Of a stretch of 64,000 nucleotides of DNA, positions 55,701 to 64,000 are shown one piece after another. This stretch comes from Nemopilema nomurai (Eukaryota; Cnidaria; Scyphozoa; Rhizostomeae; Rhizostomatidae): positions 824,640-888,639 of the forward strand of contig ML133450.1 in assembly GCA_003864495.1 (NCBI GenBank), read 5' to 3'. The notes beneath the pieces are model-generated. The model was not told where the DNA came from and made no database searches. It saw nothing but the letters and a program-made list of their open reading frames with translations. A program made the position numbers and the translations under genes. Position 1 is the stretch's first letter, and the number at the start of each line of letters is the position of its first letter.

Positions 55701-55746
55701 TCTCACTTTCAAATTGTGTCATTGCTCTTTTTATTTCCGCCGCCAT
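40706..55746 (-). CDS. LRRC74: LRRC74-like leucine-rich-repeat / EF-hand protein
   Basis: Eleven coding exons (minus): 55746-55707, 54754-54608, 54094-53922, 53696-53589, 49503-49410, 47681-47632, 46796-46629, 45660-45545, 43819-43645, 42987-42656, 40886-40706. All junctions keep phase and give 527 aa. Residues about 20-62 are acidic. From about 63 comes a segment typical of LRRC74A/B (ending in [16 protein letters not shown]), then ribonuclease-inhibitor-type LRRs with LxLSxN cores to about 370. Two EF-hands follow at 422-433 (Met replaces Gly at position 6) and 458-469 (canonical [12 protein letters not shown], split by the last intron). The tail has a charged helix and ends Ser/Pro-rich. 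LRRC74 proteins are poorly characterised; the EF-hands suggest Ca2+ sensing (inference). Exon 1 is the weakest part: ATG GCG GCG with a GTGAGA donor, fitting phase only if the second of two AGs at 54768/54755 is used. A creatine kinase gene lies in intron 4 (49504-53588). Confidence 0.85.
45698..45732. repeat. Short GAAGAAGAACT tandem repeat
   Basis: Three GAAGAAGAACT-like units lie in LRRC74 intron 7, just upstream of exon 8 on the plus strand. This is a minor minisatellite. Confidence 0.6.
48863..48927. repeat. Direct repeat in LRRC74 intron 5
   Basis: The phrase ATAATAATT(G/T)ATGCTTTACCGCT occurs twice within about 40 bp, separated by CCTAAAATTT. It is a local duplication in intron 5 with no coding meaning. 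Confidence 0.6.
49882..49887. promoter_or_regulatory. E-box upstream of creatine kinase copy 1
   Basis: CACGTG lies 120 bp upstream of the TATA box. The second kinase copy has the same hexamer at 61939-61944, 125 bp upstream of its TATA box, although most of the surrounding sequence has diverged. That retention suggests a functional bHLH-type site (inference). Confidence 0.4.
50002..50008 (+). promoter_or_regulatory. TATA box of creatine kinase copy 1
   Basis: TATAAAT sits 97 bp upstream of the chosen ATG and is conserved at the equivalent place in copy 2. Transcription should start about 30 bp downstream (near 50030-50040). The in-frame upstream extension beginning in or next to this box is therefore untranscribed or 5' UTR, which supports the ATG at 50105. 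Confidence 0.65.
50105..51779 (+). CDS. CKMT1: Mitochondrial creatine kinase, copy 1 (nested gene)
   Basis: Four exons: 50105-50344, 50508-51281, 51411-51536 and 51669-51779, with all introns GT-AG and phase 0. They encode 416 aa, matching the usual length of MtCK precursors. The enzyme transfers phosphate between ATP and creatine in the mitochondrial intermembrane space. Residues 1-32 lack acidic residues and are Ala-rich with Lys6 and Arg12, as in a matrix-targeting presequence. The kinase domain follows: [23 protein letters not shown], the [11 protein letters not shown] block, and [14 protein letters not shown] with the reactive Cys at 317 (codon 51216-51218), the same precursor position as I recall for human ubiquitous MtCK. 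These motifs favour creatine over arginine kinase. The ATG has a purine at -3 and G at +4. The gene lies wholly within intron 4 of the LRRC74-like gene on the opposite strand. AATAAA occurs at 51828-51833. Confidence 0.95.
51803..51930 (+). repeat. A-rich 3' UTR tract of creatine kinase copy 1
   Basis: About 130 bp of A runs punctuated by single C, T or G bases begin 24 bp after the stop codon. The tract is matched, with many small differences, after copy 2. It contains AATAAA words that may serve as polyadenylation signals. Confidence 0.7.
51931..52999. other. LRRC74 intron 4 downstream of the nested kinase
   Basis: AT-rich intron sequence that may include the rest of the kinase 3' UTR. The minus-strand frames at 52151-52408 and 52425-52634 lack coding features. 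Confidence 0.4.
53000..53343. mobile_element. MITE-like element with C-rich ends in LRRC74 intron 4
   Basis: The left end is TACCATAAATCCTTTAATTG and the right end, read inverted, is TACCGTAAATCCTGGAATAA, so the ends are imperfect inverted repeats. TA dinucleotides flank the CC(A/G)TAAATCC termini, suggesting a TA target-site duplication as for Tc1/mariner-type elements. Internally AATAAGCCCCC motifs and poly-C runs recur, with a palindromic GCCCCCTGGGGGC near the right end. The element has no coding capacity. It lies 234 bp downstream of exon 4 of the host gene in minus-strand terms. Confidence 0.65.
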
Positions 55747-56500
55747 GCGATAAACACGGCTTCCATTGTCGCAATTACTGTCGAAAGGCAGTGTTACGAG
55801 AATCACTGAGCGCTGATTGGCTAGATCTGTCGAAATCCCCTTCGGCATGTTGGAAGGGATCACCATGGTGAGTAATCCCCAACATCCAAAGGTCAAACTT
55901 CTACTTGCTTGATTTGCAACATGACAACTGTAGGGGAATATTTACACAAAGTGCCGGGGCATAGAAATATTTTACTGGATGAAGCAGTCTCTTGGAGATG
56001 CCAACAGTTGCAAATTGAGAATGTGAAGTCTAATTGCATGCTCACTAGAAAATTTCCAGACTCTCTTACAGTTAAGAATTCATTTCTATGTGACCGTTCT
56101 GAATGATTAATGTTCAGCAATAAAGTAGCATGTTGCAACTTTGATAAATCACGCGTAGCATGATAAGAATGTCACGAGCACAAAGAAGTGCTTAGAAAAA
56201 TATATCAATTGATAAAGTTCTATAGGTTACCTGCAAAGTGTTCTACAGTCCTACGGACATCATGAATCTGGATTTGAAAGCCAAAAATGCATTTAAAAAA
56301 TATGGGGCGTGGAAGTAGCAAAGATAACGATAATTAGACTCGCCAGAACAAAAAAGAATGAATTGAAGTTCTCGAATGAGCAAGACAAGGAAAAATGGTA
56401 ATGTATATATTCAAGATGGGTCACAAGTAGTTTAAATTCTTGATAATTTCCAAACATGCAATATCAGCATAAATATCTTCGTATTTTGCTTTTCTGTTTT
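55747..56500. other. 5' flank of LRRC74-like gene
   Basis: Contains the CCAAT box noted separately. Beyond that, the AT-rich sequence has no supported gene. Confidence 0.4.
55816..55820 (-). promoter_or_regulatory. CCAAT box, probable LRRC74 promoter
   Basis: The minus strand reads AGCCAATCAGCG about 70 bp upstream of the candidate LRRC74 start codon (55746). That is the usual spacing of a CCAAT element from a start region, and the local sequence is richer in CG than the surroundings. This supports 55746 as the first coding exon, but only as inference. Confidence 0.35.
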
Positions 56501-56635
56501 CTTTTTCCCACTCCGTACCTTCTAGCTGTATTTGCTGGTCTCCTGTTAGTGAATTCCTCTTTGTTACGTTGAATCAGACGTGTTTCTTTCAAAAACTTGA
56601 AATTGGGCTCTTCCTCCCCAAACCCCAGCCCACAG

Positions 56636-56650
56636 CCCCCCCCCCCCCCC
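56636..56650. repeat. 15-C homopolymer
   Basis: A run of C on the plus strand inside the reverse-transcriptase relic. It encodes a poly-Gly stretch on the minus strand and marks decay of the element. Confidence 0.9.
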
Positions 56651-56900
56651 AACTCATAATTGGCATTTTCTTTAAAGCTTTCCATCGCTAGTATTATTAT
56701 TTCTTCTAATTCGAAATTCAACAACATAGGTGTCATCATGCATCCTTGTCGTACTCCAACAGCAGTTTCGAGCCGTTCAAGTGCACTCCCAATTTTCGTC
56801 ATTGCATTGATGGCTTTATCGTACAAATCAGATGGACAACATGCAAGACAATTTCATGCTTCTTCATTTACACCAAGAAATGTTTCTCTTGCTCCATGAT
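56651..56900 (-). mobile_element. Relic of a non-LTR retrotransposon reverse transcriptase
   Basis: The minus-strand translation contains GVRQGCMMTPMLLNFELEEI, which matches the reverse-transcriptase motif (G-V-R/K-Q-G-C-x-x-S/T-P-x-L-F/L-N) of LINE-type elements. It is preceded by a LYDKAINAM segment typical of the upstream region. A stop codon lies just upstream and the frame runs into the poly-Gly tract, so this is a short, dead fragment. The catalytic YxDD box is absent. The clade cannot be assigned from so little sequence. Confidence 0.6.
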
Positions 56901-57600
56901 AAGCTCACTAGACGTCAATAGCTAATTACAACAGCAAATTAACAGTCTAGGTGTATATTGAACCGTAAAAATCAATTTGCAACTAGACACATCGTACATT
57001 GATAGCGACCTTCCTGGCAGCATTTTGTCATAACAATAAGACCAAAATCTTATATTTATTTGACTAGTTATCTGAATCAGATATGAGCTTTTTTGTGGCG
57101 ATGATTCATCCTATCGTTGAGACCCCTTTTAACGAGTTTTCATAGAAATTGGCAAAAACGAAACTGTAAAAGTGAGCATGTCCACATAACATATTCTAGC
57201 GTTTCAGATAGAGCCAGCAGCTTTAAGTTTTCTCGCCTAAAAAGGGATGTGTCGTGTGATTCAAGATGAAGTAAAATCCGATATTATACTAAAGAGTATA
57301 TAACACCCTGCTACATAATATATTTACCATTGGAGAGCGGCAGACCATGGGCAGAAATAACCACACCCACTTCGCCCAAACCTCTGGCATTTAATGATGA
57401 ATTGAGGAACATTCTATTTACTTTTATTTGACAATTATCCGCTTTATTTGTTATTACATAGGAAACATAAATATATTCTTTATGAATTTAATATCCCACC
57501 GTGTCTGCAGCAAAGACACCTTGCTACTTTTTTGGGGTACTTTGGAATTGTTTTGGAGTTACAGAAAGTAGAAGGTTTTTAAATCGAAGTTAGAGGCGAC

Positions 57601-58176
57601 ATGGTCATTGAAATCGTTAGTCGTAAAATGCACGTTGAAAAAGAGTTGTGTTTCTCGACACAAGAAAAATCTTGGGTTCGTGAATCTATCGGAGAAACTC
57701 TCTCATTAAGAGTTCGTGCTATAGGTTTTTATAGTAATTCAGCAGATTCATGCATAATTCTTATCAAGTCAAAAATGAGAACAAATACAAAGCCAAAAAC
57801 AGTAGCTATTAAGGATTTAGATAGTAAAAATACGATGTACACAATATATGTATGTAAGAAATTCTAAAAAGCTAATCGTTTGTTTCTAATGATTTACTTT
57901 GATGCAATGTTCTATTCAAGTTTACGAATGAAAGATACTGTTTGGTCGTTTGAGGTCATAAAACACCAGGACTTCCTCTTTCTTAACAAAATAATTTTGC
58001 ATAGCTTTTCAGGTGCTTCCTGGGCATTATGGCCCTGTTGCGATGGTGCATCAAATCATCAACGTTGCAATCGCAAATTTAATGAGAGCCACTCTTTGGT
58101 CCAAAGGTCAGTGGTTCTCTGGTCGGTCCCAGATATTGCACAGGCTTGTCACTCAGATATCTTGGTCACTTGTTGA
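57601..58176 (+). CDS. Unrecognised two-exon candidate gene
   Basis: ATG at 57601 opens 84 codons to a GTAAGA donor at 57854 (exon 57601-57853). A good acceptor (TTGCATAGCTTTTCAG) precedes 58013, and the phases match to give a 138-aa product ending at a TGA at 58174-58176. A TATAA word lies at about 57298. The first exon is Lys/Ser/Ile-rich, and the second is short and Cys/Trp-rich. Without splicing the frame stops after 88 codons, and a second frame of exon two (58013-58201) is also open. I recognise no family. It could be a lineage-specific gene, a transposon fragment or chance. Confidence 0.22.
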
Positions 58177-59079
58177 ATATTGGGGTAATCTCTTCATCTA
58201 AAGAGGAGTCCACAATTGAACTACTAGATTCACCCTTTATGCGTCGGTTTGTTGAGGGAAAGCGTGAAAAGAGCTTCTGTTAAAGGAAAAGCATTATGCA
58301 AATATCAAATGCATGAAATGAACAAAAGTCACCAATTTATTGTTCCACTTCACTTATCGAAATTTCAGCTGATGTTAGATTGCTTTATGTGTAATAGTTA
58401 TCATCAACATTTTGAGTAACTCAAAAAAGTAAAGTTGTCCAAACTGACATTATATATCATAGTACGTCTTAGGTCGTCAAATCAGAAAAAGTTCAACATT
58501 ATATGTCTCGCATGAACTTTATGGCAAATAACGACTAGATGTGCGATCAATGAATACCGTCTTAGGGGATGAAAAAGTTCCTGGCTGACATTGAAATTTC
58601 CCTTTTATAAACAAAGCAACATGTACACCTCCAATTCTTGAAGAAAGAGGCTGTTTCCACATGGTACATCTTTTGTATCAGCAAATAAGGAGCTTTTGCA
58701 CAGTCCCTGTTTACACCTTCAGCATAATCCATTAAGTTGCCATTGTTGCTTGAAATAATCATGCATTTGTTGGTAACGAAACTGTACGGCAAAACGCTTT
58801 CATTCTTAAAGTCTTCTTACCCGAGCAAACTTTTTGCAGCTTGTTATGCGACAAAGATAGTCTACAGGTCAAATCGAAACAAAAATGTGATCAAGTAGAT
58901 CACTAGAAGAACCATTAATTTTTTATTCTCGGGGTTTGTAACTTTCTCGCCATTGAGAAATATCATCTTTATGTCCAACCTTAGCAAACTCTTTAGTATA
59001 CAATAAAAATGTCTCCATTTAGAAAGAGACAATTTATTCAAATAAGAGGTGAATTTCATTCAGAAGGCTGGAAATTTGC

Positions 59080-61130
59080 CTTATAATCATATAATCTGCA
59101 ACCATATAATCATAAGGCACTTTACTTTTACAACTATCACCATCAACTACCAATATCTTTCTTCACTTCTTGGTGCTCTATACATTAGAGAAAACTGGTC
59201 CAGCATTACACCAAGACATTTCAAAACCTCCTCCTATAAGCCCTAACATACAAAGACAAAAGTCCCTTCTTATCTGAGTTACATTTCCTGGTTAAAAGTC
59301 AATAGAGAACAACTGGTCCAGCGTGAAAACCTTCTAAAAGGTCCCCTTTGTACCCCTTTGAATACGGACACAACCCCCTCCAATGCAAGCATCGTTTCCT
59401 GGCAAAACCTCGGCAGAGAAAAGCCAGTCTGACGTCACATTGTGATATTTTAGAAGGTCCTCCTAAGAGCCCTAGAAAACCAAAGCATTGACGAAAATCC
59501 CCTTTCCTACAAGCCTCATTTCCTAAGAAATAGAGGAGAAGAAAAGGGGAGGAGAAAGTTGTTAAGCGTCAATATATGACATTTTAGATGGTCCTCCTAC
59601 AAGCCCTAGAATATCAAGGCTTCTACTAAAGGCATCAGTTTTCGTTTTCGTTTTCGTTTTACTAAATGCTTAAGAAGATCTGTGTCCAAATGAAGAAAAG
59701 TGTTGTACAAAAAGCCAAATCTCTATCCCGTTAAAATAAGAGGATTTTCTCACATGTGACATTTTATATTTATTGCTTTAGAAACTTTGTAAATGCAACC
59801 AGAGTGTTTGAGAAAGGACGTTTTTGGCCATATTCCACCGCCCACATCAATTGAAAATTTAGGGAACTTAGACTTAATTTAATTTGATAATTGAAATCTT
59901 AAAAACGCCTTCGATAACGTTATCTAACAAATCAAATTATGTTCAGCTGATGCAAGCTTCAAAAGACTGTGTCCATTCCATTTATAATACCTCGGTTCTC
60001 CTAATCTTCGCCATCGTTTGTTTGCTGGCACTACTTGTAATATCTTAGTAGGGATCCAGTGCCTGTTGTACGACGCAAACATCTATTTCTTCTAAATGAA
60101 AGAATTCGATTTATCATATCATTTTGCTTTTTATTGTTGGGGACCACGTTCATCTTGATTTTCGAAGCAGAGGCAGACATCATTTCTACCACAAAAAACA
60201 CAAAGTGCAAATATCTTTTGCTTTTGAATAAAGTAGAACAAAATATGCTCCATATGAGTATATTGGTAAGCTAGTTAGTTTATCTAAAGCAAAGTAAGAA
60301 TTTACTAACTGAACCTTGGACTCAACGAAACTTCTTTAGCACCAAAGAACTCTCAAATGGACAGGTAACAAAATTAGAAAGATGGACCTCGCCCAGTGAA
60401 ATGATACTCTTTCCATATAATGCACACAACACAATTAAGTTGCAATTTTTGTACAATAAGGTTCCCCAAAAGATATTCCTTTATCGACAATAATTGTAAT
60501 ACTAAAAATGGATATTTGATCAGTGACATCCACATTAATTTAGGGATACAAGCCCGAATAAAGATATGTAATTACATCTTCTACAATTTCTTTGCACAAA
60601 ATGGATAGAAAAAGCAATTCCAACTTCACATAAAGATATTTTGAGAAGCTTCTCCTAGAATCCCTAGATTAGGGACATAATGGCGAAAACCCTTTTTGAG
60701 GGCGTCGTGGCATCATCTAAAAGCTACATCTAGGGGCCCTTCAAAAAGAGACATACTAACCCACACCTTTTATTTCATAGCAAGATAGTGGGCAGAAAGA
60801 AAGTAATTTCTAGCCGCATCAAAAATCTATTTTAAAAAAAGTCCTATGAGCCCTAGAGCAGGGACAGAATGACAAAAATCCCTTCTCTGAGAATCACCCA
60901 TTTCTTGCAAAAGATGGGCGGAGGGATACAGGTCCAAAGTCAGCTCCACCTCTGAAAACGCTACCCAAAGTAGAAAAATGATGTAATGACATTCACCCCA
61001 AGCTCAAATATCCTCACTTCTTAGCTATAAATGGCTCGAAAAAACTTGTCCCTAGTTACGTCAAGACGTATTAGAAATCTTCTTCCAGGAGCCTATGCAT
61101 ATGAAGATAATAACATACAGCCACCTAAAA
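59080..61130. repeat. Diverged ~120-bp tandem repeat, interrupted
   Basis: A box resembling GGTCCTCCTANAAGCCCTAG recurs at about 59230, 59340 (weak), 59458, 59591, 60652, 60842 and 61083. Each is followed by an AAAATCCCTTT-like word and a CATTTCCT-like word, and each is preceded by a CTGGTCCAG...AAGACATTTTA-like segment. Spacing is about 110-135 bp or roughly multiples of this, with an unrelated insert from about 59650 to 60640. The copies are strongly diverged, indicating an old minisatellite or satellite fragment. Confidence 0.55.
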
Positions 61131-61528
61131 CCATCTCTGTCCTCAAACCTAAAACCAACCTGGCTCTAATTGATTAGAAAAAATCTGAGCCCCTGGCACT
61201 TCAACCAAGATTCACAATCTACTTCATCGACATTAAAAAACCGAACTACGAAACCGGCTATCTATTATTTCAGAATTTGGTCATTTTTCCAACGTTTATC
61301 CTTCAAAAAGTTCTTCAACCAGCTACACTCATGGTAATTTTGTCAACATTGCAGCTTTATGCTATACGAAATACGTGATGCCATGCTTATACTAATACTA
61401 TACGAAAGAGAAAACAGATCTGAGCAAATGTACTTCCTTCCAATTTGTGTTAATGTTGTTTTGAACTCTGCTTTATAGCTAAGGAAATTTCCGACAAGTC
61501 TTCAGTTATAAAAAAGAGGGATTACATC

Positions 61529-61604
61529 TGCAAGATATTTGCGTTGGTCAAGACATTGGATATAGCAGCTACGCCAGCTAGGCCCATTTAATTTCCGATA
61601 AATC
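61529..61604 (-). pseudogene. Relic copy of LRRC74 exon 5
   Basis: The minus-strand sequence aligns with functional exon 5 at 49410-49503: both start GATTTATCGGAAA, and GGCGTAGC(C/T)GCTAT and AATGTCTTGACCAAC/GATGTCTTGACCAAC correspond. The copy has lost the acceptor AG (CGAC replaces GTAG). A one-base deletion brings an early in-frame TAG, and about 15 bases plus the donor are missing at the 3' side. It cannot be spliced or translated as the original. It sits in the same relative place upstream of kinase copy 2 as exon 5 does for copy 1, so it marks the duplicated block. Confidence 0.8.
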
Positions 61605-61938
61605 GTCGAAATGGGCGAATATCCGTGTTTAAGGCCTTTGAGCAACAAAATTCATAAGATGTTTCAAATTCAAAAGAAAAAAATTCTATTTAAAGAGAGT
61701 TTCGTTCGTGCTTCGCGAGATTCGGGCTTCAGAATATAAAGTAAACCAGCTTGGTAACTGAAATGGTGGAAGATATTAAAGAATCAACTTTGCAAAACCT
61801 ATTCTTTATAAAAACGAAATTATAAAAAGTGCTGATATTGAAAGAGAATGAATAGACGATTTCAAGGAAAATGAATGAATGCCATTTTGCCCTCGGTGGT
61901 TTGCTCAGAAACTAAACTTTAAAAACAGTTATTAATAT

Positions 61939-61944
61939 CACGTG
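61939..61944. promoter_or_regulatory. E-box upstream of creatine kinase copy 2
   Basis: CACGTG within an ATATCACGTGATAT palindrome lies 125 bp upstream of the TATA box, at the equivalent position to the E-box of copy 1. Confidence 0.4.
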
Positions 61945-62063
61945 ATATCATAACAATGAGAAAATTTTAACATCACAAACAGCTTTTTTGTATGCAAAAA
62001 TGATACAATGTAATAATTGATAAAGGTCCATTAGGCAAAATCAGTTGGCAATGAAATGTTCTC

Positions 62064-62070
62064 TATAAAT
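62064..62070 (+). promoter_or_regulatory. TATA box of creatine kinase copy 2
   Basis: TATAAAT lies 97 bp before the first position of the ATG at 62167-62169 region offset as in copy 1, followed by the same GCATGCTCA and CTACCACTTGTTCAGAGG leader. Conservation in both copies supports it as the core promoter element. Confidence 0.65.
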
Positions 62071-62166
62071 TTGCTTGCATGCTCACAACTCTACCACTTG
62101 TTCAGAGGTTACACCACAGTTCAGAAAGAGTTTTCGAGACCTTGGAAGTCATCAGAGACTGGAAAT

Positions 62167-63840
62167 ATGGCCTCATTCTTCAAGATCATAAATCCGCTGA
62201 GAGCCGCCGCTGCAACCGCCACGGCAGCCGTTGCCGCCGCACTGGGATACGCGGCGACTACAGAAACTGCTGAGAGCAAATGGCAGACCATAAAGCAGGC
62301 GTACACAAAGTACCCTGCCAAGTTGGACTTTCCGGACTTGTCCAAACATAATAATTGCATGGCGACTCATTTGACCGCCGATCTCTACGCGAAGCTTCGC
62401 GAAAGGGTAAGAACACACAGCTTCTCCATTTGCAAAGCCAGTCGGTCGCCGGCGCTCGGCAAAACGATGTTCAACGAAAATTCAAACCGAGACTTATGAA
62501 CTGTTGTCTAGGCAACTCGCTGAAACGGGGGTACGGACTATACATAACATGTGCTTATTCACCTTGTAGGTTACCGCATCGGGATTCACACTCGACCAAG
62601 CAATCCAGACCGGCGTTGATAACCCGGGCCATCCATTCATCACAACCGTCGGCATTGTCGCCGGCGACGAAGAAAGCTATGACACCTTTGCCGAGCTGAT
62701 GGACCCAATCATCGAGGAACGCCATAATGGCTACAAGAAGACGGACATGCACAAGACCGACTTGAATTCGACAAAGCTGCAAGGGGGTAAACTGGACGAA
62801 GATTACGTCATGTCGGTTCGATGTCGCACCGGTCGCAGCATCAGGGGGTACTCACTACCGCCACATTGCACTAGAGCAGAGAGACGTGAAGTGGAGCGCA
62901 TTGTCACTGATGCTCTTGGGAACCTCAAAGGGGAACTGAAGGGTACATATTACCCCCTGGGTGGCATGTCTGAGGAAGATCAGAATCGTCTTATTGACGA
63001 CCACTTCTTGTTTGACAAGCCGGTCTCGCCTTTGCTTACCTGTGCCGGAATGGCACGTGACTGGCCCGATGCCCGAGGTATCTGGCACAACAACAAGAAG
63101 AACTTCTTGGTGTGGATCAACGAAGAGGACCACACCCGTCTCATCTCTATGCAGAAGGGAGGAAACATGAAGGAAGTCTTCGACCGATTCTGCAATGGCC
63201 TAAAATCTGTTGAAAAACAGATCGAAAATGTCGGCGAGGGTTTCATGTGGAACAAGCACCTTGGCTACATTCTCACATGCCCCTCTAACTTGGGCACCGG
63301 ATTGAGAGCTGGCGTCCACATCAAGTTGCCTAACCTTGCAAAGGTGATTAATCAATTTTCTTGCTATGCTACAAATCACTATAATAAACAATCATACGAT
63401 CATGCTATCATCATATCGTTTGATCGGACAATGATCATCTATAACTTAACCATTGAATCTTTCCCTTTCAGCACAAGAAGTTCAATGCTCTTCTTGAGCA
63501 CCTGCGTCTCCAGAAAAGAGGGACAGGGGGTGTCGACACTGCAGCAGTTGGTGGGGTGTTTGACATCTCTAACCTTGACCGCCTTGGCTTCTCAGAGGTA
63601 AGGGCCATTCAACAATAATCATTGATACTCCAGTGATACTGAATGATCAGATGATCGCTATCAGCCATTTAAACAAATTTGTACAAAATCTAAACAAATC
63701 ACTAAAATGTTCCAATCATTGATTTGTAGGTTCAGTTTGTCCAGAAAGTCATTGATGGAGTCAACAAGCTCATTGAAGTCGAGAAGCGATTGGAGAAGGG
63801 AAAGGAGATCACTGATCTCCTTCCCAAAAGCCTCCATTAG
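62167..63840 (+). CDS. CKMT1: Mitochondrial creatine kinase, copy 2
   Basis: Four exons: 62167-62406, 62570-63343, 63472-63597 and 63730-63840, with the same phase-0 structure and the same 416-aa length as copy 1, 12,062 bp away in the same orientation. All catalytic motifs including the [14 protein letters not shown] block are intact. I count seven amino-acid differences from copy 1 (Thr/Ser and Lys/Arg in exon 1, Asp/Gly and Asp/Glu in exon 2, Leu/Phe, Gly/Glu and Ile/Thr in exon 4), so both copies look functional. Intron 1 differs by one base and intron 3 is identical, while intron 2 and the promoter are clearly diverged. Intron 2 has lost one base near its 5' end, so it contains no in-frame stop and a retained-intron transcript would read on into exon 3 in another frame. 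Role and targeting are as for copy 1. Confidence 0.94.
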
Positions 63841-63868
63841 GAGGCACTCAGAGCTCAGCTTCTAACAA

Positions 63869-63990
63869 CAACAAAACCAAAAAAAATATAAAATAAAAAA
63901 ATCAAAAGCTTCAAAATAACAAAAACAGAAAAAAATATAAAAAATATTAAAAAAAACCCAAAAAAATTCAAAAAGAAAACCCAAGAAAAA
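63869..63990 (+). repeat. A-rich 3' UTR tract of creatine kinase copy 2
   Basis: Counterpart of the A-rich tract after copy 1, with AATAAA at 63892-63897. It shows that the duplicated block extends at least to the window's right end. Confidence 0.7.
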
Positions 63991-64000
63991 TAAAAGGGTG

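Noticed and set aside
55696..55896. Longer upstream start for the LRRC74-like gene on the minus strand
   Set aside because: The extension overlaps the CCAAT box, and the frame reaches a stop unless the GTGAGA donor is used. The ATG at 55746 is more plausible.
58013..58201. Alternative 62-codon frame of the second exon of the unrecognised candidate
   Set aside because: It would need a phase-0 upstream exon that I cannot find. It is noted only as an alternative.
62699..63601. 300-codon continuous frame in kinase copy 2
   Set aside because: It reads through intron 2 and enters exon 3 out of frame. The spliced model matches the family's full length and copy 1.
1..64000. CRISPR arrays, operons, bacterial promoters or ribosome-binding sites
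   Set aside because: The window is eukaryotic with spliced genes, and no such structures are present.

Overview
The window is eukaryotic nuclear DNA: AT-rich, gene-sparse, with GT-AG introns, long introns and many degenerate transposon-like repeats. The gene content (octamer-type mitochondrial creatine kinase, an LRRC74-like LRR/EF-hand protein, an AUTS2-family N-terminus) and the repeat style fit a marine invertebrate. An anthozoan cnidarian (coral or sea anemone) is my best inference, not something the sequence proves. Most short open frames in the window are chance frames in introns or intergenic DNA.

Left part (1-16.3 kb): the 5' end of an AUTS2/fibrosin-family gene on the minus strand. 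Coding exon 1 (16025-16258) and exon 2 (2935-3177) join in phase across a 12.8-kb intron, and the gene runs off the left edge. The intron holds short tandem repeats. A terminal-inverted-repeat (TIR) element lies at 1663-2001.

Middle (16.3-40.7 kb): about 24 kb with no gene I can support. It holds a 0.57-kb TIR element (19.7-20.3 kb), a GTTTACACTAG/GGATCC inverted-repeat cluster (22.3-22.5 kb), a TATGG microsatellite (28.8-29.0 kb), a decayed tRNA-like unit (38.7 kb) and an 18-G run.

Right part (40.7-64 kb): an LRRC74-like gene on the minus strand, rebuilt here as 11 coding exons (40706-55746, 527 aa) with every junction in phase. The first coding exon is the least certain. A complete four-exon mitochondrial creatine kinase gene (50105-51779, plus strand, 416 aa) is nested in its 4.1-kb fourth intron, next to a TA-flanked MITE-like element. 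A second, 98% identical creatine kinase gene lies 12.06 kb downstream (62167-63840). Upstream of it is a broken copy of LRRC74 exon 5 in the same relative position. This shows that a block spanning part of LRRC74 and the nested kinase was duplicated in tandem. Between the two kinases are the LRRC74 5' end, a reverse-transcriptase relic, an unrecognised two-exon candidate and a diverged ~120-bp tandem repeat.

The most notable result is this nested-gene duplication. The two kinases are near-identical in coding sequence and in introns 1 and 3, but much more diverged in intron 2, the promoter and the flanking LRR exon, which suggests gene conversion. I found no sign of an unprecedented molecular system.
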